64,000 nucleotides of DNA. Origin: Apoderus coryli (Eukaryota; Arthropoda; Insecta; Coleoptera; Attelabidae). Of this stretch, positions 22,099 to 32,744 are shown piece after piece. The notes under the pieces are model-generated. The model was not told the DNA's origin and did not search any database. It saw only the letters and a list, made by a program, of their open reading frames with translations. Made by a program: the position numbers and the translations under genes. Positions within the stretch are counted from its first letter, which is position 1; each line of letters starts with the position of its first letter. The stretch is from NCBI GenBank assembly GCA_911728435.2, contig OU452205.1, positions 15,134,260 to 15,198,259 of the forward strand, given 5' to 3'.

Positions 22099-25001
22099 CA
22101 GGGTTATTCACGTCATACGACACGGAATAGTGCGGCTAAACTATTTAATTTTCTAAAAGTTTTATTCATGGTTTCGATAAAAATGATTTATGGCTACATT
22201 TTAAAAATATTGTGAATCTATACAGGGTGTCCCAGATATAACAAATTAATATATTTTTAGATTCCCCGTTCAAAATAAACCTCCCTTTCATTAAAGAACA
22301 TCTTACCTAAACCTGACAGTTTTCAAATATTTTAATTTTTATAAAAATATAGACATAATTTGAATAAAAAAATCCACACGTATTCATTTGTTCTTTTGAA
22401 GCCAGTCTCGGCTCATAAATATACCCACTCATCACTTGTTACGCCAAATATAAAAAACCCCCAATACTAAATACAGGGTGTCTAATAATATAAGTTATTT
22501 GAACGTAAAGTTTAATTCGAAATAACTTCTTTATTTCAAATGGAACACCCGGTATGTGAGGTAAAAATTAGATGCACGAAGTAATTGTCTGTCAAATACT
22601 ATAATACTTTCCTATGGATATTGTAAATCTATACAGGGAGTCCCAAATATAATAAATGAACCTTAGTTGTGTTTTTTAATGGAATGCCCTGTACATGAAT
22701 ATATTTTTAGATCCCCCGTTCAAAATAAACCTAACTTTCATTAAAGTATATCTCACCTAAACCTGACAGTTTTTTAAATATTGTAATTTTTATAAAAATA
22801 TAGACATAATTGGAATGAAAAAATTCACACCTCTTCGTTTGTTCTTTTTAAGTCAGTCTGAGTTGATAAATATACCCACCCATCACTTGTTACGCCAAAT
22901 ATAAAAAACACCCAATACTAAATACACGGTGTCCAATAATATAAATTATATGAACATAAAGTTTAACTCTAAATAACTTGTTTATTTCAAATGGAACACC
23001 CAGTATATGAGGTCAAAATTAGATGCACAAAGTAATAATCTGTCAAATATTATAATCCTATGGATAACTCTTGATGTTTTCGTGGAAAATACACATATTC
23101 ATAATATTAGGCGAATTTTTAATTGAATCTCTTAGTTTCATGTAGACCACCCTGTATTTGATGATGCAAAAATTAAAGTTAAAATTAAGTTTTGCTATAG
23201 ATATGTATATCTTTAATTTTGCATGGAAGAGGCACATATATTGGTAATAATAGGAAGAATTTTCAAAGTTATAATATTTATCAAGTCAGCCATAAGAATT
23301 TGAGAAGAGAGAATACATTTTTTTTTTTTTGATATCTACTGTCTAATAGTCTGTTGAAAATTCTTACCTAAGAGTTGGAAATTTTTCATAAAACAGTTTT
23401 TTATCTGTGACATTTGATTTAATTCAATTAATTTTAAATGCGAACCTATTCCCCAGGAGAAATGTATCACACTCTGTCACATTATCGATAAATAATAAAC
23501 AAATTTAGATAGTATGCGTTAGTATAATTTGTACGCCCGCCATGATTATTACTACTAATTAATATCTACAATTTGTCATAATTGTTGATTATTTTTGTCA
23601 AGTGTCATATTTATTTGCTATTAAAGCCATCTTGGCCAACTAAAATCAATTAAATTTCAAATTTATATCACTATTATTGTAATAGTAAAATGTAAAATTG
23701 CCAATATTTTGAAAACTATCAGTTTTTGGGATAGACATTCTTTCATAAACTTGCCCTTATTTTTGATGCAAAAAAAAAATATAAAACCGGGGTTGCCATT
23801 TAAAAATTTTGAATTTTGACACTTTTTTCAATTTGATTTTTTACCCTTTTTTTCAAATACCCTGTATTAATATTTACTAAAAAAATATCCGTAGGCGCCT
23901 AAAGTAGGTCTCTATCTCCTAGGATATTCTAACAAATTTAGTTATTAAAGCGTCCATATAATAAAAAATTGTTATTATTCTTTATTCTGAAAACGTCATT
24001 TTTGACATAAAATTTCAATTATTTCGACAACAGCTGGTGATAGGTACAACATAGTATGCATAAAATATGTTTAGAATTACAAGGAGAATCCAAAAAAATA
24101 TAAATTATATACGGTTGTGTTTGAAATAAGGAAGTTGACACCCATTTCCGGTATAACCGGAAGTGCTAGATTCTTGTAAACATTTTAGCCGAATTGATCT
24201 CGTCGACCTTAGTACTACACCAGATTTTTAAATTGTTCCACCGTGTAGTTTCTCCATAATCAATCGGATCCCTTCCCGGTGGGACACCCGGTATATGAAT
24301 ACTTTGTGGAGTAGACGTCGTTTGATTTAAAAATACACTTAACTCCTCTCCGTAATGGAATACTTCAAAAAAAAATATATATATCTATAGGAAAACCTTA
24401 TAGTTATTAATAGATAATTAATTTCATCATCAAACACAGGGTGGTCTACATGAAATTAACAGGTATTTTCCACGAAAACGTCAAGACTTATCCATAGGAA
24501 AGTATTATAGTATTTGACTTCGTGCATCTAATTTTTACCTCACATACCGGGTGTTCCATTTGAAATAAACAAGTTATTTCGAATTAAACTTTACGTTCAA
24601 ATAACTTATATTATTAGACACCCTGTATTTAGTATTGGGGGTTTTTTATATTTGGCGTAAAAAGTGATGAGTGGGTATATTTATGAGCCGAGACTGGCTT
24701 AAAAAGAACAAATGAATACGTGTGGATTTTTTCATTCAAATTATGTCTATATTTTTATAAAAATTAATATATTTAAAAAACTGTCAGGTTTAGGTGAGAT
24801 GTACTTTAATGAAAGTTAGGTTTATTTTGAACGGGGAATCTAAAAATATATTCATTTCTTATATTTGGGACACCCTGTAGAGATTCACAATATTTTTAAA
24901 ATGTAGCCATAAATCATTTTTATCGAACCCATGAATAAAACTTTAAGGAAATTAAAAACTTTAGCCACACTATTCCGTGTCGTATTCCGTGAATAACCCT
25001 G
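22099..25001. mobile_element. large foldback element, outer CAGGGTTATTCACG arms
   Basis: The left terminus CAGGGTTATTCACG is next to TA at 22097, and the inverted right terminus CGTGAATAACCCTG ends at 25001. Inside each outer arm (about 125 bases) lies an inner CAGGGTGTCCCA-type arm. The left side carries two tandem inner-arm copies (from about 22224 and 22635), the right side one (about 24400-24885). The start of the mariner-like transposase (MRTYSPGE, plus strand from 23438) survives and then ends in stops. The right-hand TA is changed to CA. Confidence 0.7.
23470..24380. other. central region of foldback element, no gene
   Basis: Non-coding. Contains a segment at about 24110-24300 (GGTATAACCGGAAGT ... 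GGGACACCCGGTAT) that recurs at 30343-30530 and, more diverged, at 47525-47690, so another small repeat is nested here. Confidence 0.4.
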
Positions 25002-25027
25002 CATAGTTATATTGAAATTATAATATA

Positions 25028-27115
25028 CAGGGTGGTCCAACGAAAAGTTTGCACCTAGCTTTTCTCTTTTTTTTGTAGTCGAATGCGAAAATGCTCGGAC
25101 ACGTCGATTTTGCTTTTGAAGGGGAACACATTTTAAACATATTTTTCGATCTGCGCCTTTAACCCCCTAGCGGGGGTGAGTAACAACCCTAAAATTTTAA
25201 ATGGAAAGAGGGGTCTAATGACATATCATTTGAAAGGACACAAAATTGTCTTTCTAATGATACCCTATTTGTCGAATTTTACTAAAACAGTTAATACGAA
25301 AACGACTTTAAAGACATTAAGCCGATAATTTTGGTATTAATGAGAAATACAAATAAGTTTTAATTATTGCGAGTGAAAACACCTGCAATCGTTAGTACAT
25401 TCCAATGTTTGTTAGTTTTAACATTGCTTTGTAAAAAAAGTAAACAAGCTGTTAAATTGATTTATTAAAACGTTACATTAACAAATGTTGAAAATGTGAC
25501 CCATTTGATTCCATACAATAATACAGATTTTGTTCAAATCTATTTCTAACATTTTGTAGCATATCAGGTGTTATGTTTCTGCACTCTTCTGTAATGCGTT
25601 GGCGAAGATCTTCTATGGACTCGGGCTTCGTGGCAAAACATTTATTTTTTAAGTGCCCCCAAAGAAAAAAGTCTAAAGGCGATAAATCCGGTGACCTGGC
25701 AGGCCATTCAATTGGGCCCCTCCTTCCAATCCACCGTCCAGGGAACCGGTCATCTAAGAACTGTCTTACAGGAGCCACATAGTGCGGAGGTGCTCCATCT
25801 TGCTGGAAATAAAGCCGATCAGCAGTATGATTTTGGTCATCTTCTATTATTTGTGTTATTAAAGGATCAATTGTGTCTTCAAGCATGTTTAGGTACACTT
25901 CACCAGTTAAATTTCCAGGAATAAAAAGTGGTCCTATAATATGATTTCCTAATATGCCACACCAGACGTTTATTTTTTGAGGATACTGGGTATGAACCTC
26001 ACGGAATAAATGTGGGTTACTGTCATCCCAGTAACGGCAATTGTGCCTATTTACAGCTCCATTCAAATAAAATGTGCATTCGTCGGAAAAACAAATGTTA
26101 AATAATAATTGCGGATCTTCAATTAAACGCTGGCTCATTGCTTCACAAAATTGCAGCCTTCTATCAGGATCATCCTCATTTAGTTCCTGTACTAATTTGA
26201 TTTTGTACGGATGAAATTTGTACGCTTTTAAAATTCGTATTATGGACGAACGGGAGACACCTGAGGCTTCAGCTAGTTGACGGGTACTTTGACTATGATC
26301 CATTTCAACATGCCCTAAAACAGCGACTTCCACAGCTTCATTTCTGATCGGTTTCTGCGGCTGGTGTTTTACATTACAGACAGATCCGGTATCTACAAAC
26401 TTTTTAACTAACTTGCCAACGTACACATCATTCACATTTTTATCGGGATGTCTCTCATTAAATAAGCGAGCCGTAAGTCTAGCACTACTATTATTTTGAA
26501 AATAAAGTTTAACAATTTCAACTCGTTCTAGAATGGAATAAATCATTTTGTACGGTAAAAGTAAAATAACTTGAGAAGCAACCAAACTGAATCAATGAAA
26601 AGACTAAAATAAACGGTGTAAATTCTTTTCCTACACGTATCTGCAGTTTTTATTTCAACAAAAAACGCAAACGATTAGTGAGGAATTTAGTTCTGATAAA
26701 TAAGATAGTGTTTTTGAAATCCCGTTTTTCTTCAAAGTAAATAATTTAGAAATGATTGTAGTTGTTTTCAGTCGTAATAATTAAAACTTATTTGTATTTC
26801 TCATTAATACCAAAATTATCGGCTTAATGTCTTTAAAGTCGTTTTCGTATTAACTGTTTTAGTAAAATTCGACAAATAGGGTATCATTAGAAAGACAATT
26901 TTGTGTCCTTTCAAATGATATGTCATTAGACCCCTCTTTCCATTTAAAATTTTAGGGTTGTTACTCACCCCCGCTAGGGGGTTAAAGGCGCAGATCGAAA
27001 AATATGTTTAAAATGTGTCCCCCTCAAAAGCAAAATCGACGTGTCCGAGCATTTTCGCATTCGACTACAAAAAAAAGAGAAAAGCTAGGTGCAAACTTTT
27101 CGTTGGACCACCCTG
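25028..27115. mobile_element. mariner-like DD41D element, copy 1 (near intact)
   Basis: 2,088-bp element flanked by TA on both sides. Terminal inverted repeats begin CAGGGTGGTCCAACGAAAAG and run about 350 bases each with very few differences. The only gene is a minus-strand transposase. A second copy of almost the same sequence lies at 49993-52079, so the family moved recently. Diverged solo ends of the same family occur near 48872. Confidence 0.93.
25473..26546 (-). CDS. mariner-like transposase (DD41D), full length
   Basis: Transposase of the IS630/Tc1/mariner superfamily: it would bind the element's inverted repeats and catalyse cut-and-paste transposition into TA sites. The first ATG gives 357 residues. 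The N-terminal helix-turn-helix region spans roughly residues 7-110, with YFQNNSSARLTARLFNERHP near residue 16 and a second HTH around STRQLAEASGVSRSSI. The catalytic triad is D155 (CFSDECTFYLNG), D250 (YFQQDGAPPHY) and D292 (SPDLSPLDFFLWG). There are 41 residues between the last two, hence DD41D. The C-terminus is NRFEQNLYYCMESNGSHFQHLLM. No stop or frameshift is visible. The open frame also extends 13 codons upstream from a TTG, but M14 is the better start. It is the sole gene of the element. Confidence 0.92.
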   Translation of the reverse strand: MIYSILERVEIVKLYFQNNSSARLTARLFNERHPDKNVNDVYVGKLVKKFVDTGSVCNVKHQPQKPIRNEAVEVAVLGHVEMDHSQSTRQLAEASGVSRSSIIRILKAYKFHPYKIKLVQELNEDDPDRRLQFCEAMSQRLIEDPQLLFNICFSDECTFYLNGAVNRHNCRYWDDSNPHLFREVHTQYPQKINVWCGILGNHIIGPLFIPGNLTGEVYLNMLEDTIDPLITQIIEDDQNHTADRLYFQQDGAPPHYVAPVRQFLDDRFPGRWIGRRGPIEWPARSPDLSPLDFFLWGHLKNKCFATKPESIEDLRQRITEECRNITPDMLQNVRNRFEQNLYYCMESNGSHFQHLLM

Positions 27116-27117
27116 TA

Positions 27118-27870
27118 TAATAAGTATTGGCATTTTGATTTTTCCTATTCCTTTGAAAAAATAAAGGACACTGGAAATGATACAAAAACATCAAATCCAA
27201 AACCCACAGTTATTAACGAAGTAATACAATGTAACCAGCTAACTCTCAAAAAATATATGCAAAAACCAGTTTCATAGCAAACGATTATAATATAAAAACC
27301 CCAAACTATAGCTATAAAAAATCACCGTTGCCCTTTTACAGTAAATAAAACCGTGTGTCCATAGATGGTAGGCATGGGTAGGGGAACAAGACATAAAATG
27401 TTTGAAGAAGATACCTATTCTTCTAGTTTTTTGTCGTGCTTTGTCTAAAACTAAGAAGTCTCGAATATCAGTCATATCGCTCGTATACGGGGGTGTTGTA
27501 GAGATAAGTTTTAAAAAATGTGTTGAAATAAACTACCTTTATTATTTTTAAAAATACATGAAAGTTGTGTTGGGAAAAGTTGTTTAAAATGAAGATTTGC
27601 GGCGTAATTAAAAAAATGAATTCACATTGAATTTTTTTGTTTCGAGTCCGATTAAATTGTTCGGCATATTAAACCTAGGCTGATATTCATAGTTAGCACA
27701 TCACTTGAGGGCGACTTTGTTTCTGTATAACCCTACGCTGAAATGTCAATGTCAGATAGAGGCAAGCTATAAATAAGGAAACTTCACACTCAAGTGGCGA
27801 CTATCAATTTGGCCTCTATTCAAAAGGAAGAACAAACTCAAGTTAAAAATGACATTTAAATAATGTGAAC
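27118..27870. other. no recognised gene
   Basis: A/T-rich flank between the mariner copy and the Tc1 remnant; nothing recognisable. Confidence 0.4.
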
Positions 27871-27872
27871 TA

Positions 27873-28430
27873 CACTGCACAAAAAAATTAAAGGAACACT
27901 TTCGTATAACCCTGTAACTTATTATGTGATAGTTATATACAGATGACCATTTAGATTCTGAAAGACACATATTTTCTTGTAATAAACCGATTAATAGAAC
28001 TTTCAACTAATCTGTTATTTGTAAACTAAGATCAACATTTAAAAAAAGTGCCAATAACAAAATGAAAAGAAAACATTTTTCAAATGGCAATGTTCCGCTA
28101 TCTGAAAACCAATGTGTTTTAGTATCGCGTGTGTCATCCAGCAGCACGAATCACTATTTGGCATCTTCTTGGCATTCGTCTCACGAGCCTTCGAATGTCT
28201 TCCTGTGATATACTGTCCCACTCTTCGATTAGGGCTTCTGTTAATTGCTGAAAGGTTTGAGGAGGATTTGGATGACGTCGAACACATCTGTCCAATATAT
28301 CCCATAAGTGTTCAATTGGATTGACGTCAGAGCTTATCGCTGGCCAATCAATTTTACGAATTTCATGCTTGTTAAGAAAATCTATAGTAATCACAGCAGT
28401 AAGAGGCCTTGCATTATCCTGCATGAAAAG
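27873..28430. mobile_element. Tc1-like element, one end only
   Basis: Starts at a TA (27871) with a typical Tc1-like terminus, CACTGCACAAAAAAATTAAA. The other end is missing; the copy stops near 28430 where a different transposase remnant begins. Confidence 0.7.
28112..28424 (-). pseudogene. Tc1-like (DD34E) transposase, C-terminal part
   Basis: The minus strand begins within the second catalytic block (MQDNARPLTA; normally QDNARPH) and runs through WPAISSDVNPIEHLWDILDR, which holds the catalytic Glu of the SPDLNPIEHLWD block. It ends RRMPRRCQIVIRAAG, where a TGA replaces the penultimate Gly codon before HTRY and the ancestral stop near 28113. The N-terminal DNA-binding domain and first Asp are absent, so it is a dead 5'-truncated copy. 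Confidence 0.8.
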
Positions 28431-28473
28431 AAAATCAGACTACTGCATGTCTCTATTGCTTGTTATTTTATTA

Positions 28474-29310
28474 ATGCACCACCTTTTGCTGCACATAATT
28501 CAATACGACGACAAATATCCCTGACACCATGCTGAATTTCTTACAATGTAATTGACTGTATGGCGTCTGAGATTCTATTCGTTAAAATATTCACATCATT
28601 TGGCATTATTACAGAGTATTTGCTTCAAGTGCTCCCACAAATAAAAATGCATCACCGAAAAATGAGACCTCACGTAACCAAGTCACTTGTCTTCAAAATG
28701 GGTGTTTAGACGTCCTTGAATGAGTTCAGTAGAGCGAGCAGGACACTTAATCATTAAATTTTGATGCATATGAGGTATTTGCCGAAAAAATAGTTTAATA
28801 TGTTTTAATATGTTTTAATATTCGCACTGGCTTAGTTTTCATTGAACGAAGTAGGGTCCGATAATTCCATGGTGGTAAGAAATTGCCAATCAAACGTGCT
28901 CATTTTGAAAGTATTGGTGTTTGCTACTTATAAAATAATTCGGGTTTTCCTCACTCCAATACCTACAGTACTGTAAAGAAGTAACGTGTTGTAAACATCG
29001 ACTCGCCAGAAAAAACTATCCAATTTTGAAAATTTCGATCTTCCATAATTTTCTCGCCCCAGTTTAAGCAAAAATCAAATCTTTGAGCTTCATCACCTTC
29101 CACCAAAATGTGCATACATTTTTGCTTGAAAAGGTCGAATCTTATTTCATTTATAAATTTTCTGAATAATTTCAATGGATCGTTTTGTCAGGGACATATT
29201 ACGTGTTTGATTTAGTAAACCAATAGCCAATAAGGTTACTGCATCATCTTCATAATATATTTTGTTTCGGTTTTTTACTGTGCAGAACACTGCCGGTAGT
29301 TAAAAAATTG
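28474..29310 (-). pseudogene. decayed mariner-like transposase
   Basis: Minus-strand blocks in family order over about 840 bases: TTGSVLHSKKPKQNIL (29310-29270), NQTRNMSLTKRSIEIIQ, the frame 29175-28963 with MHILVEGDEAQRFDFCLNW and NWIVFSGESMFTTR (first Asp changed to Gly), then HHGIIGPYF. Next come VMHFYLWEHLKQIL (third-Asp region, normally PLDFFLWGHLKQIL, Asp lost) and RNSAWCQG / GVRDICRRIELCAAKGGALI at the C-terminus. Many stops and frameshifts. It abuts the Tc1 remnant. Confidence 0.65.
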
Positions 29311-29319
29311 TTGATTGTG

Positions 29320-30340
29320 CTGGAGCGGTATTTGGAAATTTTTATATTAATTGCAATAGAATTTTATATTAAATGCAATAGAACGATCACCAATACATAG
29401 CACAGTATTAAAAAATCCTTTTCATCTTTTGTGAGCCTTTTTGCTATTTACTTTGCACTTTGTTTTGTTGTGTCAATTATCAAAAAATACATCCACTCTT
29501 CGTGATCGATTACTTCAGTAAATATTAGATTATAGTATATTAATTAAGAAATAAGTTTTGATGTATTTTGATTAAATTTGAGTCAATCGACTTCTTTGCT
29601 TTACCAGTGGCTTGGGGCGCGAGTATCGCGATGCTTGGTTGGATTTCTTAGCGTTACTCGAGCTTATATTTTTCATCTCTTTGCCCTTGTCTAAGTTAAT
29701 TGTACCGAAATCCACTTCCTGGGCCCGCGAACCACTCTACGGTAGTGTTTTCGTTAGTTTTAGTTTTTTTTTGTGTAGTTTTAGATTGTCCTGCATTTAT
29801 ATATAATTACCCTAATATCTTGTTTTAGCTTTATGATCATTTATTATATTAATCGGGCTATTGTTGATATATTATAAATATAATGGATTTTGTCCGTAAA
29901 TAAATAAATTATTCAATAAACATTTATTCCAAATTTTGTGTTTTATTAAAATAATCCTCTAAATACCACTCGAGCTTTAAAATTATACATAATTTTTACT
30001 CATGCGTGTTTTCTATGCAAAGTATAGAAAACAACCAATCATAAAACAATTATCGATAATTTGAAAACTCGTATTATTCCCGAAAATTTATCTCTCATAA
30101 TAACAGTTTCATTTAATTTAGAATTGAACCCAAATTAATTTTCAAAGATTTCCTCATATGAAAATTTTAAAATTACTTTAAAGCATTCAATCATAATTTT
30201 TGTCATAAGAACTTCAATGTTATGTCAAAACTGGTAAGATTTGGATATATGCACAAGAATATCTACAGAATTGTTCTTTATTCTTGTGGTATACATATAA
30301 AAAATCCACCTTAACTATGGTGTGGAATCTAAAACTGTTA
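29320..30340. other. no recognised gene
   Basis: The 29590-29830 stretch is less A/T-rich and holds a 64-codon plus-strand frame of no known family; CAATAAACATTTATTCC near 29915 could be a polyadenylation or LINE-tail type signal. Nothing certain. Confidence 0.35.
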
Positions 30341-30342
30341 TC

Positions 30343-30530
30343 AGATATAGGGTGTTCCATTTGAAATAAGCATGTTGAGACGTAGTTCCGATATAACCGG
30401 AAGATTCTGTAATTTATAACTATTGTAATACATCTGTCCTTGTTGACTTTTGTACCAAATTTTCAAATATATCCTATGTAAATTTTCCACATACACATCG
30501 ATGTGATTCCCGGTGGGACCCCTTATAGAG
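30343..30530. repeat. small MITE-like repeat
   Basis: TAGGGTGTTCCATTTGAAATAA ... CGATATAACCGGAAG ... CCCGGTGGGACCCC. Related segments lie at 24110-24300 and 47525-47690. Similar GGAACACCC / GGGTGTTCC ends occur within the long arms of the mariner-derived elements. Confidence 0.45.
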
Positions 30531-30544
30531 TCATTGTTATTAAA

Positions 30545-32425
30545 ATTAAGGCCGATTTAGCCAACGTGTTTGTATAACACACAAATCACAACGAATAAGT
30601 TTAAAGCCCGGTTTAGCCAACGTTTTATGTATAACGCAGTGAATATAATTTTGTCACAGTTTTAGTGTATAATGCATAAGAAAAGCGAGCGTTTATCCAA
30701 CATATAGTCATAAAAACAAGCATAACCAAAGTGCCGAGCCAATCAAAATCTGTATATTATGCGCATGCGGCGGGATGCGGGCAATAATACACAACATGAT
30801 TATTTTCATTTGGGCCATACCAAACAATAAACATTATTCTATGTTACCAAACATTTAAAACAATTTTGTAAATTTGTCCACAATTTTGCAACATACTTCA
30901 TTGATCTCCTATGTTATGTAACACAAAATGTAATATACTCGTACATTCAGCAGTTTTATTTTTAAAAGTGTTGTGTACACTTTCGATACCGATACCTAGG
31001 AGTATCGATACTTTTTAAACAAGTATCGGTAGAATCCATACTTAGCAAAAATTACGGATATCGGAATCGATACTTTTTACTATTTTCACATGCCTAGTTA
31101 CTTCCTCTTCTTCAATTATATGGCCTGAACCTCAGAAATATAATGTTTATTTCTCTGAGGCCTGAACTTCTGGGTTATTCGGCCAGATTAGGGAACACCC
31201 GTTACCTCGATAGGTGCGTGTACTAGGAGAAAAGAATAAGTAGAAGTCCTCAGCAAAGTGAATATGGGTGAGATCCCATAATTTCTACTTTACACAAAAA
31301 TACAACTTTAGGGAGGAATCCTCTAGAAAAGCGCATAGACATCTAACACCTTCTACAGAAAGAAAATCAAGATGCAAGATGGATGAAGTAACACAGGAAT
31401 GTATGGATGAAAACTGATGGTAAAAGGAATCGGAACGTCCATGAAATAATCTACATTCAAGCTGTTTATCTTTTTTTATAGGTTACATTTTATATTGGTT
31501 TTTTAAGCTCACCTGCGCACATTACATTGCCATTGGTCGTAATGCATAATCCATAAAAGTTGAAATAATTGAACTTTCACAAAAAACTGTTTTAGTCACA
31601 AGGACTCGGCCGTAGTCGTCGGCTTTCGGAAACGTCATTGCGGGAAATTCAAACTACGGCATAATAATGTTGATAGCAGAGGCATAATAATAATATTTTC
31701 ATAATTTATATCATGAACTTAATGAAATTTCAATTATCATATATATAATATGCGATTATGTCAATAGTTTGAATTTTCTCGGAATAACATGTTTCCGAAT
31801 GACGACGACTATAGCCGAGGCTGTCGCTATTCTTACTACAACATTGAAAGTTATGACTATTACAAATCATTACAACTTGTAAACTAAACGTTGTATAAAC
31901 GATACCATTTGACATAATGGATTTTAACTAGTTGTGCTTGTGTTTATAACTATACACTAATCATATTCTTATGCTTATTCGTTGGCTAAACTAGCCTTTA
32001 GTCGTAATTTTTGTCACAGATTTAGTGTATAATGTATAACAAAAGCGAGAGGTTTATCGAACTTATAAGTCATAAGAACCTTTGTTTTTATGTGTTAATA
32101 TTATGGTACTTTTCTTTTTATCAGTGGTTCATAAAAAAAAATATGAAGAAAAACGTTTCAATGAAAACGCCGGAGTACTTTTTATAGCCTACAATTCAAA
32201 AAACAACAATCACGCTTGCGTATATTTCAAATTAGTCGTATTCACAATCATAAACATTAAAATATTGAACATTCAGAGTTATGACTTATGACTATGCATT
32301 ACAACTTGTATGTAACCAAAACGTTACCAATAGACAGAATGTATTTTAACTAGTTGTGATTGTGATTAAAGTTATACACTAAACAAATTGTTATACTTAT
32401 TCGTTGGCTAAATCTGCATTTACAT
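30545..32425. repeat. inverted repeats with TTTAGCCAACG motif
   Basis: TTTAGCCAACG occurs near 30553 and 30611, and its complement CGTTGGCTAAA near 31981 and 32403. Neighbouring sequence is shared too (CACAG-TTTAGTGTATAATG-ATAA near 30655 and 32020; ACTAGTTGTG-TTGTG near 31928 and 32349). This suggests two nested or adjacent copies of one inverted-repeat element. TATCGATA palindromes cluster at 30980-31075. No protein is recognised inside. Confidence 0.45.
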
Positions 32426-32490
32426 TAAAATTATAACTTTACAAAATCTGTTATTAATACATGCATACAATAAACAATGGGTATTATATA

Positions 32491-32742
32491 CAGGGTTATT
32501 CACGCCATACGACACGGAATAGTGTGCCTAAACTATTTAACTTCCTAAAAGTTTTATTCATGGGTTCGATAAAAATGATTTATGGCTACATTTTAAAAAT
32601 ATTGTGAATCTATACAGGGTGTCCCAAAAATAAGAAATGAACCATAGTCATAAATCATTTTTATCGAACCCATGAATAAAACTTTTAGGAAATTAAATAG
32701 ATTAGCTACACTATTCCGTGTCGTATGGAGTGAATAACCCTG
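32491..32742. mobile_element. 252-bp foldback MITE, TA-flanked
   Basis: Starts CAGGGTTATTCACGCC and ends with the complement TGAATAACCCTG, with TA on both sides. The arms are nearly perfect inverted repeats of about 110 bases. Near its centre is TATACAGGGTGTCCCAAAAATAAG, the inner-element end seen at 10330 and 22222. It is thus a deletion derivative of the same compound family. Confidence 0.85.
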
Positions 32743-32744
32743 TA

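Noticed and set aside
25573..25924. Plus-strand frames of 69 and 77 codons inside mariner copy 1 (and the same in copy 2)
   Set aside because: They are antisense shadows of the transposase gene.
29612..29806. 64-codon plus-strand frame in a less A/T-rich patch
   Set aside because: No recognisable motif, and the frame has no splice or family support.
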